Source: Ceratothoa steindachneri (taxonomy: Eukaryota; Arthropoda; Malacostraca; Isopoda; Cymothoidae). Taken from it: 64,000 nt of DNA. Shown here one piece after another: positions 45,543 through 55,827 of the stretch. Every line of letters begins with the position of its first letter. Position 1 is the first letter of the stretch. The translations under genes and the position numbers were made by a program. The stretch is taken from assembly GCA_963969495.1 (NCBI GenBank), contig OZ018321.1, positions 103,643,578-103,707,577 of the forward strand, written 5' to 3'. The notes under the pieces are model-generated. The model did no database searches and had not been told where the DNA came from. It was given only the letters and a program-made list of their open reading frames with translations.

Positions 45543-46221
45543 TGGTAATACTTCAGATTCGGGGCGCACGGTAGATGGCGCTGTTAGTTGGCTACAATTT
45601 TGGGCTACAACATCTCTTATGATGTCAGACAGTAGCGTCAGATGTGACCAAATACTGCGTTATATTTTTTTGTTGTTTTGGGGATTTGTAACTTTTAGTC
45701 TATTATTTACTAAATATCTGCGCTCTGCTCGTTTATAGTCTTTTTCTAAGTTAGGTAAGGTTTCTTGATATCTTTTATTGTTTTTCGTTTTGTTTTCAGT
45801 ATTTTTTGTTTACTGCGAACGATAACGGGCTTCTTACTGGCAACATCGTAGCTTTACTTTGTATGATCGCGAAAAACTTTTAGATTATCTAAAGGCGCAT
45901 AAACTAATCAAGAAACCTATAAAAGTAAGAATTGTTTGTTATTAGATTAGGTTTTTCTGCCAGTAAAAAGCTATTGGGGACAAAACCCCCCCAGTAAATT
46001 CAAGGGAACTGCACATGGGGGAGATATCACTGCAGGGGGACCACCCTGAGATGATCCTGAGTTTCAATCAATTGGGGGGGGGTCTGAGGGGCGCAGCCCC
46101 CCACTTAAAACTCGTATACAAAATATATTACACAGATATTGTTCACATCTGACGCTACCGCCCAAAATTGTAGCCGACTAACATGGCCATCTACCGTGCA
46201 CCCCGAATCTGAAGTGTTAAC
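45543..46221. mobile_element. 679-bp non-autonomous element with ~60-bp TIRs
   Basis: The left end, TGGTAATACTTCAGATTCGG then GCGCACGGTAGATGGC..., is mirrored at the right end by GCCATCTACCGTGC... then CGAATCTGAAGTGTTAACC. The inverted repeats are about 60 bp and include a shared CTACAATTTTGGG. CTTGCTT flanks both sides (45536-45542 and 46222-46228), and CR1 homology continues across it. No transposase is encoded. The centre (46004-46130) shares a GC-rich hairpin core with the 320-bp family. Terminal sequence and a 7-8 bp duplication could suit hAT-type mobilisation, but the superfamily is not proven. Confidence 0.88.
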
Positions 46222-47178
46222 CTTGCTTCAATACACTGCTTAGAAAACCTTAACGACTTATCTATTACTAATCCTAGATCTTTCTCATCCTCTACTGAGC
46301 TCAGCCAATGCCCATCCATTTCATAGTTAAATTTTCTATTATCTTTTCCCATGTTAATAACTTTGCACTTATCAAGGTTGAAAGTCATTTGCCACTTATG
46401 TGCCCAGGATAACAATTTATTTAAATCCTCCTGCACTTTAAAATTATCATCAATATCTTTAATTACAGCTGCTAATTTGGTATCATCCGCAAAAATTGAC
46501 ACTATTATTAACTGCCTCCCCAAGATCGTTTATATTGATGACAAATAATAATGGACTGAGAACTGATCTCTGAGGAACCCCACTGATAACATCCCTCCAC
46601 TCAGACTTTACACCATTTAGCACTACCCTTTGCTTCCTGTCTTTCAGCCACTCAGCTATCCAATTTGAAACATCCCCACATATCCCAATCATTTTTAATT
46701 TATGAACTAGTCTCTCCTATGTGGTACCTTATCAAATGCTTTACTAAAATCTAAGTAAATTATATCTACATTCTCTCCCTTATCTACTTGATCTGTTACA
46801 AACTCCAGAAAGTCTAGTAAATTAGTCAAACATGATCTACCTGATCTAAACCCATGCTGAGCATCGCTGATTAACCCTTCCCTCTCTAGATGTTGGCAAA
46901 TCCCTTTTTTAACTATTTTCTCAAGAATTTTATAGACTACAGGAGTTAGGCTAACCTGTCTAAAGTTATTAGGATCCTCTTCACTACCCTTCTTGAAAAT
47001 AGGGACTACATTCGCTCTCTTCCAATCATCAGGTATTTCTCCATAGGTTTGTGTCAGATCCTGCGTCTAGAATATACAATTAGAACCATACACAGGAATA
47101 GGTCAAAAACAAAAAGCATCATCATTAAGACTCAACAAAATCCAAATTGATCATAATGTATAATAATAAAAAAACTAG

Positions 47179-47500
47179 GTAAATATGTAGATTAGCGGCG
47201 CGAATGATGGGATGTAAACTTTCATCCGTGTTATACTGTTTCACGTTTTTGGAGTAAATTTAAGGAGACAGCACATGTGGGGGTAAACACACTGGGAGGG
47301 ACCCCCTACGATGATCCTGAGTTTCAATCGATTGGGAGGGTTTCTGGGGGGCATAGTCCCCCAGTATATAATCCTAATTGTTTATAGAATAATGTTCTAA
47401 ATATGACTCAAACGCACATGAATATTCATTCATGGGTGAATGAAATATAAACGCACAAAAATCCACCTTTTCAGCCGAGACGCCAATCTACATCTTTACC
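47179..47500 (+). mobile_element. Small inverted-repeat element, copy A
   Basis: 322 bp, beginning GGTAAATATGTAGATTAGC and ending GCCAATCTACATCTTTACC, an inverted repeat of about 19 bp. Flanking AAAAACTA and AAAAACTG look like an 8-bp target duplication with one change. Inside is the GC-rich hairpin core (about 47271-47365). No coding potential, so MITE-like. Confidence 0.9.
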
Positions 47501-47762
47501 AAAAACTGCATCCACAGGAATGAATCCAGAATACCCCCCAAAGTTAACCCTCCCTCCCTCTCCATATAATCATCTAATTTGCATTTGAAAATATTGAAGT
47601 TTGGACTGTTTACAGTCTAGGATGGCAAACTATTCCAGTAATCTACCACTCTATTGGTGGTGGTTTTTCAATTTTTAAGTTGTGACCCTTAGTCCTATTA
47701 CCTTCCAACTCAAATAACTTGCTAAAATCCAGCTTATCCATCCCAGAACAGATTTTAAAAAG

Positions 47763-48096
47763 GGTAAATATGTAGATTGGCAGTGTGAATAATGGGACGT
47801 AAATTCTTTCATCTGTGTTCCAATATGTTTCATGTTTTTGGAGTAAATTTAAGGAGACCTTGTGTCCGGGGTAAACTGCAGGGGGCTCCCTCTTACGAGA
47901 TGATCCTGAGTTTCAATCAATTGTGGGTCTGGTTGCCATAGACCCCCAGTATATAATCATAATTGTTTATAGAATAATGTTCTAACGTTTACATAATTAG
48001 GACTCAAACGTGCATGAATATTCAGGCATGGGTGAACGAAATATAAACGCACAAAAATCCACTTTTTCGGGCCTGCCACCAATCTACATGTTTACT
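47763..48096 (+). mobile_element. Small inverted-repeat element, copy B
   Basis: 334 bp, beginning GGTAAATATGTAGATTGGC and ending CCAATCTACATGTTTACT. Inserted in the CR1 segment TTTTAAAAAGCTC, with TAAAAAG repeated on both sides. Body closely parallels copy A: GTAAATTTAAGGAGAC, the hairpin core, CAAACG(T/C)GCATGAATATTC. Confidence 0.88.
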
Positions 48097-48376
48097 TTAA
48101 TAAAAAGCTCAATCATATCTCCCCTCACACATCTTCTCTCAAATGAGAAGATATTTAGTACCCTCAGTCTATCTTCATATTCAAGGTGCTTCAGCAAGAG
48201 TATTATTTTTTTCCCTCCTTTGTACTAATTAGTATGTTGTCATGTCTAAAATGTGGTGACCCTGCTTTTATACACTACTCTAAATATGCCCTAACATACA
48301 AGTTATTGAGTTTAAGGATGACTTTTTTTTTTTCTTTTTTTTTTTTTTTTTTAATTCTTATAGCCAACATTCCTCT

Positions 48377-48390
48377 TAATGTATCTTAGC
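48377..48390. repeat. 14-bp target-site duplication, left
   Basis: TAATGTATCTTAGC, repeated exactly at 55051-55064 around the I-like LINE. Confidence 0.95.
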
Positions 48391-48920
48391 CCTGTAAGGG
48401 GCGCGGCGATTTGCCATCCTGGCCGCCGTGCTGACGGGATCCAGCACTCCGTCCGGCCCCAGCTTAGCCTCTCTTCCTTCCTTCAGATAGCCCGATTTCT
48501 CCCCTACCTCGTCGCTTTTCATACAACCTCTCCCACAACTTTCTCTGGTCAGCCTCTAATTTCACAGGGTAGAATGCTGACCTTCTTCTCAAGCCAACCA
48601 CCCCGGATCGGGGCTGAGGGGGGAGGGGACATTGTTCCCTAACCCCTCAGCTCCGGTTCGGGATGGGTTTTTTTTAACAACCTGCTTCATCCCCACCCAT
48701 ACCTTCCTCACATCCCTTTTCCTCTCCTCTTCACAACCTATATTTTTTACGCCGTGTTCAAGGTGGAGCCGCCATGCCGAAGGACTGCCAGGCCACCAGG
48801 CGGGAGGGGTGGTCCCGAATGGCGGCGCCTGGCTCTGCCGGGCTTGTAAGCACCTCTCGCAGTGCGGGCAACTGCGAGAGGTGATGAGCTATTGCGTCCC
48901 GTAATAAAAAGAGGGTCACC
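48391..48920 (+). promoter_or_regulatory. I-like LINE 5' UTR / internal promoter region
   Basis: 530 bp of non-coding sequence at the element's 5' end, almost identical to 63.25-63.76 kb. Full-length LINEs of this kind must carry their promoter here (known for the group); no specific promoter motif is asserted. It contains a CTCTCGCAGTGCGGGCAACT segment with its reverse complement nearby (GTTGCCC.../GCGAGAGG). Confidence 0.6.
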
Positions 48921-50924
48921 ATGCCCATGAATGAAAAAAACCCCCAAAAAACCCAACCCCCAACTTCCCCAAGAAAATCGACGGAGCCGCCCTCGGGCAG
49001 CTCCACCGAGAAAATGGAGGTCCCCCCCTTGTGCTTGCGCAAGGGACCCTCCATAACTCTTTAACCGGAGAGGAGGCTTACTCCTCTCCTACGCCTACGG
49101 GTGTAGGGGACTCCCCCTCACCCCCTTCTCTGGAGGTGCTTTCAGGCACCTCCCTATCTCCAGCGGCAGTCCCTCCTTTGCTTTCTAAGGGGACTGCCAA
49201 GAAAGCCAGCAGGCAGCCCATTGCCGTCCGCCCCTCGTGCAAGCGGCTCGGTAGGGCAAACCCCCTTAGGGGGGGAGAGGGAAGCCAGGCCCCTTCGGTC
49301 GCTTCCCTCAAAAGACCTGCTGGCAAGAATTTTAAACCTTGCTGGGGTCAAGGCCTGTGCCTCCCCACACCACCTGACTAGTGACAATACTGCCAAGGGG
49401 ACCTGTGATGTCCTGGGAGGGGATGGCCAACTGGAGGCCCCTCCTGTGATAGACATGGTCCTTGAGGAGACCCAGCCTCAGACGGTAGAGCCTTCCATGG
49501 GGGGGAATTCGGGCTCGGCGCCAAGCACCGAACCCGAATCCGCCCCTATGCAAGGTCCTCCTCAAATGGCTGAGGGCTCCGAGGCAGTAAAAGGAGGGGA
49601 GGGATCTCCTCCGACAGGTGCCCCTACGACAACCAGGACCTTCTCCATTTCGGAGAGGGACCTGGCTGAGGCTGGTCCATCTGGCCTGGGGACTTCTGCC
49701 TGCGGAGGTGAAAAGCGGGTTCATTCCCCGCCCTCCTCTCCGAAAAAGAAAAATAAAAAGACTAAAAAGACAAAAAAGACTCGTGGCTCCTCTCCATCTG
49801 CGGGGACGGATGGGTATGCTGCCACTCGGGCAAGCGACCAAGCCAAGATCGGCACATCCGCCCCCTCTGCCCCCCGGGTTGCGGAGCCCCTGACAAAGAA
49901 GACTAATACCAAGAGTGCACAGGGCGGAGCCTCGATGACATCGGGGCCCCTGATTCAGAGGTTACCTGGCGTTTTCGAGCCCGCTGGCTTCAAACGCTTC
50001 CTCGTTATTCGCTCCACTGATGGCACCATGTTGTCCAAGGGCAACATGATCCATCAGAGGAGAGGATTAGCTAGTGTAATTGGTAGAGAGCCGAAGGTAA
50101 CCCGTTTCTCGGACGGGAGCCTTCTGGCGAATGCGGCGAATCCCGCCGAGGCGGCTAAGATTAGTGCTCTTCGGACACTTCATGGCACCCCGGTGAGTGT
50201 GACGCCGCACTCTACCATGAACTTTGTGAAAGGAGTAGTTTATGCGAGGGAACTCGTTGACTACTCCATTGAGGACATCACCTTAGAGCTGGCCGACCAT
50301 GGGGCGGTCAAGGTCGAACGTGTGATGAGAAAACAGGGAGGGGCCTCGAGACCCACCCCTACACTCTTCGTCACGTTCGACTGTGACAAGCTCCCTGAGT
50401 CGGTGCGTGCCGGTTGGTACCGCTACCGAGTGAAGGCATTCGTGCCACTTCCGCGGCGGTGCTATTACTGTCACCGCTTCGGCCATACGAATCGCTCATG
50501 TAGACGTGCAAAGTCGGGGTCACCCGAAGTCTGTGTAAATTGCTCCAAGGTCGCACACGATAAGTCCAAATCGTGTGTGGCCAAGTGTGTCAATTGCGGA
50601 GAGCCGCACCCTGCTTCTTCGAAGCAATGTGGTACATATCTCCTTGAGAAAGAAATCCTGGCCGTTCAGGCCCAGGATCGACTCTCATTCCGCGAGGCAA
50701 AGGACTTGGTCCTGGCGCGCCCGTCTCTGCCTGGGACCTCATATGCCTCAATAGTTAGGAAGGCACCCTCTGCTCCCGGCCCATCCAGGCCAACGAGCAC
50801 GCTTGTTTCCGCGCCCATTCGGAGCCCTTCTGAGGGCTCTACCCAACCCGGGCGCTCCCCTGGTAAAGCTGGCGACAAAAAGGGCTCATACCCTGCCCCG
50901 GCTAAAACCAGGGCTCCCCCCTGA
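48921..50924 (+). pseudogene. I-like LINE ORF1 (gag-like, CCHC knuckles), N-terminus shifted
   Basis: ORF1 proteins coat the element RNA. A Kozak-like CACCATGCCCATGAATG at 48919 starts a frame (MNEKNPQKTQPPTSPRKS...) that also exists in the copy at 63764. It stops near 49062 and the protein continues in two other frames, so one or more indels in C- and G-runs broke the N-terminal third. The frame 49221-50924 (567 aa) is open. It holds a Pro/Ser-rich part, a Lys-rich stretch (KKKNKKTKKTKKTRG, ~residue 175), then a folded region and three knuckles: CYYCHRFGHTNRSC (CX2CX4HX4C, ~residue 414), CVNCSKVAHDKSKSC and CVNCGEPHPASSKQC. A Pro-rich tail follows. It ends 58 bp before the ORF2 frame. Confidence 0.87.
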
Positions 50925-50982
50925 GGGGGGAGCCCAACCCCCCCCCCAATAAGTCCTCGAAGGCGACAGCGCCTTCAGCGCT

Positions 50983-53900
50983 TTGTCCGGCCAACAGCGC
51001 CCGGGGTTCTGCCCCCGGGAAGCGTACGGCCATTCCCGTGAGGGTCTTCAATTCGAGGAGGGCCCCCGCGTCTCCTCCGAGCTAGGCCTGGAGGGCATAT
51101 TCCTTCAATGGAATTGCCGTGGACTCCGGGCCAGCTGGGAGGAGCTGCGGAGGCTCGTCTCGTCCCGTTCCCCGTTAGCTATTTTTTTGCAGGAGACCAT
51201 GCTAGGTGCGTGCCCCCTCCCTGCCCTCCCGGGGTATAAGGGTCTTGCGACCCCACCACCGCGGGATGGCCGGGCTGGGGGATGCGCAGTTTACACCCGG
51301 CATGATGTCTCCTTTCTTCCTTTCTCTTTAGATACCTCCTTTCAGGCAGTGGCTGTGCAGCTGCACCTGGATAGGAGGTATACTATCATTTCTGCGTACA
51401 TTCCACCGTCAGCTGACTTCGACGCGGGGGACTTCCGCCGCGTCGTGGCACGGTTGCCGAGGCCCTATCTCTTGCTTGGAGATCTGAACGGCAGGCATCC
51501 TCTCTGGGGAGATTACTCCATAAATCCCAGGGGACAAGTCCTTGCCGATCTGATCGAAGAGCTTGAGATGGGTGTCCTAAACGTGGATGAGTTTACGCAT
51601 CACTGTCCGAGAACCGCTTCATTTTCTTGCCTTGACCTATCTTTGTGCTCTTCGGATGCACAGCCTGATTTTGATTGGGGGGTGGTCGATGACCTCCATG
51701 GTAGTGATCACTTTCCCATTCAAATATCATTTTCAGGGCAACTGCCGCCTGAGAGACCACCTCGGTGGTGCTTGGCGCGGGCGCGGTGGCCTGCATTTCA
51801 GGAAATGACTGAATTCTCTATCTCAGTCGAGGAGTTTAGGTCGGTAGATGAGGCCGTTGAGTTCTTCTCCGGCAACCTCATCGACGTAGGCCTGACTACT
51901 ATTCCTAGGACGTCTGGCCGTTTTGCACGCCGACCACTCCCATGGTGGTCGGCCGAGTGTGAGACGGCCCTCAAACAGAAGCGTTATGCCTACATGCGCT
52001 ATAAGCGCCGCCCGAACGATTTCACTGTCGCTGAATTTCGTCGGGCTAGGGCTAGGTTCCGGTATATTTCGAAGCACGCCCGCCGCTCTTCTTGGCGGGC
52101 ATACGTGTCTTCACTTAACGGGAAGACCCCTTTAGCTGAGGTGTGGAAGCGAGTCAAAAGGATTCGGGGCAAGTTCTCGCAGGACCCCCCTCCCGTTCTC
52201 CAGGAGAATGGGACCGCAATCTCGGACCCCGCGTCCGTGGCGGAATCCTTAGCGACCGCTTTTTCCGCATTCTCTAGCCGTGATGCTGCTCCGCCAGCAT
52301 TCAATGCACGTCGTGATGTCGCGGAAGGCCGCCGGCTGGACTTTACCTCCAGAGGCGGAGAACCCTTCAACGACAAGTTTACTGTGAGTGAGTTGCGCTC
52401 CGCTCTCGCTTCGTGCGCGGACACCGCCCATGGTCCGGACGATGTCCCGTACGCCATGCTTCGACACCTGGGTGAGCGAGGCATGGCCTTTCTGTTAGAT
52501 TTGTTCAACAGGATCTGGGTGGAAGGTCTTCTCCCAGACTCATGGCGAATCGCTACTGTGCTCGCCTTTCGCAAACCGGGGAGAGATCACTCTACTCCGA
52601 CCGGTTTCCGCCCAATCTCTCTAACCTCTTGCGTGTGCAAGTTGATGGAGAAATTGGTAAATGTTAGATTAGCCTTTTTCCTGGACAGCGGAGGCCATCT
52701 GTCTTCCGCACAGTGCGGCTTCCGTAAGTTCCACTCCACGTCGGATGCTCTGCTCCGACTGGAAAATGCCGTCTGCGAGGCTTTCCTTCGTAGACAGCAC
52801 TACGCCACGGTGTTTTTTGATCTGGAGAAGGCCTATGATACCGCATGGCGATACGGTATCATGGAGACTCTCCACACGATGGGGGCGAGGGGACGCCTCC
52901 CAATGTTTATATCTGAATTTTTGCGAGATCGTCGATTCCGCGTACGGGTGGGGTGAGCCCTCTCCGGCCCAAAGGAGCAGGAAGAGGGTGTCCCGCATGG
53001 AAGTGTCCTCAGTGTCACACTCTTTGCCCTGAGCATCAACGGCATCACCTCGGTGCTGCCGGAAGATGTTCTCGCTACGCTCTACGTTGTCGACCTTTCG
53101 ATCTCTTTTGGCGCGGCCCAGATGCCAACTCTGGAGCGCCGACTCCAACAGGCATTGAACCGCGTCTCTCGCTATGCCGAAGCGCACAGGTTTCGGTTTT
53201 CTTTGGCCAAGACTAAGGTGGTGCACTTCTGCCGCCACCCACGGCTTCACCCCGACCCAGATTTGTTTCTTAATGGGGTGCGCCTGGATGTGGTTGAGTC
53301 GCACCGTTTCCTTGGTCTTGTATTCGACCGACGCCTCACCTGGGAGGCTCACATTCGCAGCCTTAGGGTCTCTTGTACCCGCGCCATGGACATTCTCCGT
53401 TCCGTGAGGTTCAGCGCTTGGGGCGCTGATAGGGCTACCGCCTTACTTTTTTATCGATCCTTTGTTCGCTCGAAGCTCGACTAAGGATGCGAGTTTTATG
53501 CATCCGCAGCCGAGCGTTTATTGCGGAAGGTGGATTCGATCCACCACACCGGCCTTCGCCTTGCGACCGGTGCCTTCCGCACTTCCCCCATTGAGAGCCT
53601 GTTGGTCGATGCTGGGGAGATGCCACTCGCTCTGCGCCGCGTGCAGTGCATCACTCGCCTGTACGCGCGAGCCCGGCGCCTCCCTCAGTCGCCAACAGCT
53701 CTCACTGCATCCGCAGCTGATCTCGATGGTGCCTATGCCGCCGAGAGACGCCAGTCATACCCTAAGCCCTTTGGGTTTAGGGCCAGGAAACTCCTTCGAG
53801 AGGTAGATATAGCTCTCGGGCCGGTGGCGCCCCTGGTTCTGCCCAGGACGCCACCCTGGAGGGTACCACATTTGGCTATTTGTCGCCACGCCTCTGCTCC

Positions 53901-54812
53901 CAAAGCTTGTACTGCGCCGGGAGTATTGCGTTCGACCTTTTTGGAGCACACATCGTGTCACGCTGGTACCGTGCCAGTGTATACGGATGGCTCCAAGTCC
54001 CAAGAGGGGGTCGGCTTCCACGCCGTATCCCCTCTGTTTGAAGTCAGCGGGGCTCTACCAGGCGCTGCGTCTGTCTTCACGGCCGAGCTGGTGGCAATAC
54101 ACCACTCGGTACGGGAGATTACGCGACGTGCCCGGTTCGGAGACCGGATTGTGATTTATAGCGACTCACAAAGCGCCCTGAGTGCTCTCGTGCATTGGAA
54201 TCTCCGCATCCCCTGGGTCGCGAAATCCGTTACGCCACGGTTTTGGCGAGCCGGGCCAATGTCGAGATTATCTTCTGCTGGGTTCCTGGACATGTAGGAA
54301 TTGCGGGGAATGAGCGCGCCGATGAGGGCGCCAAAGAGTCCGCGAGGACTCTGCGACCGGACCAGCGTTTCGCTCTTCCTCACACTGACTACATGGCAGG
54401 AATACGGGCAGCTCTTCGGACTGCTTTGCAAAGAAGATGGGAGACGGTCGAGGGGAACTTAAAGTTGCGTGCCATTGCGCCGCGACTGTTCCCATGGACC
54501 TATCCCCCAATACCGCGGCGGCTTCAGGTTGCTTTCTGTCGTCTTCGAATCGGACACACTCGTGTGACGCATCGTTACTTGGTGGAGCGCTCGCATGTGC
54601 CCTATTGCAACGACTGCGTCGTCCCCCAGACTGTTCGGCATATTCTTGTCGAATGTCTCAGTCTGGGTGATCTTCGCGCACGATACCTGTCTCGGTACCG
54701 GGATGGGCGGGGTCGCTACCGCCTGTCCCTTGTACTCGGGACGAGTGCGTGCACCATGACTGGTGGACTTATTGACTTTTTGGGGGAGGCCGGCCTTCTC
54801 CCCTTTATTTAA
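50983..54812 (+). pseudogene. I-like LINE ORF2: endonuclease-RT-RNase H, disabled
   Basis: The frame opens at 50983 without an ATG at the family start, so the initiation site is uncertain. Endonuclease: LQWNCRGLRASWEELRRL (~residue 45), LLLGDLNGRHPLWGDY, SDHFPIQISF. RT: TAHGPDDVPYAMLRHL, FRPISLTSCVCKLMEKLV, FFDLEKAYDTAWRYGI. A TGA at 52954-52956 (codon ~658) stops it. The same frame continues with GVPHGSVLSVTLFALSINGI (Gln to His in the usual GVPQGS) and LATLYVVDLSISF, where the catalytic Y-x-D-D has its first Asp replaced by Val. A TAA lies at 53482-53484. RNase H: VYTDGSKSQEGVGFH, FTAELVAIHHSV, IVIYSDSQSALSAL, a frameshift near 54225, then WVPGHVGIAGNERADEGAKE. Tail: CNDCVVPQTVRHILVEC, a CxxC-H-C motif typical of the C-terminus. 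Confidence 0.93.
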
Positions 54813-55050
54813 GGTTCCTTTTTTTTGTTATTGTTTTGTTTTAGGTTGCACTCTCCTGCACCGGGGTGAGGGGGACCTCCCCCCGCTGCCGGAGATTGCT
54901 TCGATTGTTAAGTTTTTCCAATTTATATTGATTGTTAAGTTTTCATATTTTAACTTTAAAGTAGCCTAATTCTAGGCTATCGTGTTTTTCGGCGACTTAT
55001 GCCCAAGTGGGTAGTTGCCAGATGGGCTCTATAAAAAAAAAAAATAAAAA
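54813..55050 (+). other. I-like LINE 3' UTR and A-rich tail
   Basis: Ends GCCAGATGGGCTCTATAAAAA then A-rich sequence to 55050. The same GCCAGATGGG end closes the truncated copy near 14400. Confidence 0.9.
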
Positions 55051-55064
55051 TAATGTATCTTAGC
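55051..55064. repeat. 14-bp target-site duplication, right
   Basis: TAATGTATCTTAGC, identical to 48377-48390. Confidence 0.95.
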
Positions 55065-55133
55065 TCCCTATTTGCTCTTTTTTGTCTCAATACACTGCTT
55101 TGGAAACTTTAGTGACCCATCTATTACCAAACT
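55065..55133 (-). mobile_element. CR1-like LINE tail, last piece
   Basis: CTATTTGCTC, then CAATACACTGCTTTG: direct continuation of the antisense CR1 tail interrupted at 48390 (compare 37508-37570). Confidence 0.9.
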
Positions 55134-55460
55134 TTAATGTATTTAAACGCAGATTTGATGGGCAAGGAGGGTTAACTTTGGGGGTAATCTGGATTCATTC
55201 CTGTGGATGCAGTTTTTTATTTTTGTATATTACGATTGATTTGGATTTTGATGTTTTGCTGATGATACTTTTTCTTTTTGACACATTCCTGTGTATGTTT
55301 GGAATTATATATTGTAGATGCATGAATGGACACAATCCTATGGATTGTTTAAATTGTAGATGCATGATCTGATGCAGTCCTATGGATGCATTTTGTGGGT
55401 GGGGTTTGACAGATGTGGATGACCTTTGATAGGCCCTTGTGGCTTTTGTCATCTGTGAAA
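55134..55460 (+). mobile_element. CR1-like LINE 3' end, sense copy abutting the antisense one
   Basis: Starts in the ORF2 C-terminus (TTTAAACGCAGATTTGATGG, decayed FKRR-LD) and runs through the UTR (CAGTCCTATGGATGCATTTT) to the terminus GGCTTTTGTCATCTGTGAAA. Opposite orientation to the piece just before it. Confidence 0.88.
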
Positions 55461-55489
55461 TTATGTTACTCCAAATTATTTATTGTTTC

Positions 55490-55827
55490 TTGGTAAACCA
55501 AAATATATTGGTGATGATTTGCAATGAAATTGTTTTCAGAAAAAACTTTAATCCATTGGTTTATATTTTGCAAAGCTGGCAATTCATTATTGTGAAAAAA
55601 TAAGCAAAAGGCAGTAAAGGAAAAAGTGGTTTGAATAAAACAAAGGGAGAGTGGTTGTTGAGTTTTTGGAGACTTCCAACGGGGGACAAAAATAGCGCCT
55701 TGTAGATTTTAACTGGGATTCGCTCTCATTCATGAGCGTCTGAATGAAACATAAGAGCAACTTGATCCCAATAGATTTTGGCTGAAAAACATACATTGGT
55801 GGGAGTGCCACCAATCTACACATTTAC
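55490..55827 (+). mobile_element. Degenerate small inverted-repeat element
   Basis: Ends GCCACCAATCTACACATTTACT, like the right end of the 320-bp family. A weak start GGTAAACCAAAATATATTGG lies at about 55493. Between them are CAAAAATAG and TTTGGCTGAAAAACA segments. A diverged relative. Confidence 0.55.

Larger units (their letters stand above)
44290..47035 (-). mobile_element. CR1-like LINE copy interrupted by two elements
   Basis: Antisense CR1-family copy whose parts are 47035-46222, 45542-45123 and about 44833-44440. A further short piece of 3' terminus lies at 44290-44430. From 47035 down it encodes WKRANVVPIFKKGSEEDPNN, QHGFRSGRSCLTNLLDF, YLDFSKAFDKVPH, WIAEWLKDRKQRVVL and GVPQRSVLSPLLFV. 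After a frameshift come SIFADDTKLAAVI and EDEKDLGLVIDKSLRFSKQC. A 679-bp element and a small inverted-repeat element interrupt the C-terminal region. Then the 3' UTR. The catalytic FADD is retained, but frameshifts make it dead. Confidence 0.9.
47036..48376 (-). mobile_element. CR1-like LINE 3' end, exploded by insertions (left pieces)
   Basis: Antisense CR1 tail, in pieces 47041-47178 (3' UTR), 47501-47762 (UTR and ORF2 C-terminus) and 48097-48390 (ORF2 C-terminal part). It continues at 55065-55133 beyond the I-like LINE. Each gap is exactly one inserted element, and the flanks rejoin to match the intact tail at 36.8-37.57 kb. Total CR1 sequence is only about 760 bp. A T-rich expansion is present near 48326-48352. 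Confidence 0.9.
48391..55050 (+). mobile_element. Full-length I-like LINE (APE-RT-RNase H)
   Basis: A 6.66-kb GC-rich non-LTR retrotransposon flanked by a perfect 14-bp duplication. Layout: 5' UTR beginning CCTGTAAGGGGCGCGGCG, ORF1 with three CCHC-type knuckles, ORF2 with endonuclease, RT and RNase H, then a 3' UTR and A-rich tail. An RNase H domain after the RT places it in the I-type group (I/Nimb/LOA/R1-like clades) rather than CR1 or RTE. ORF1 N-terminus and ORF2 are damaged, so this copy is dead. Related copies lie at 13.75-14.41 and 62.0-64.0 kb. Confidence 0.95.

Noticed and set aside
51999..53352. Long minus-strand frames inside the I-like LINE (191 and 227 codons)
   Set aside because: GC-rich coding sequence leaves few stops on the opposite strand. 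The translations have no recognisable domain.
48391..55050. Site-specific R1/R2-type rDNA LINE
   Set aside because: The target is an antisense CR1 tail, not 28S rDNA, and the duplication sequence TAATGTATCTTAGC is not an R1 or R2 site.
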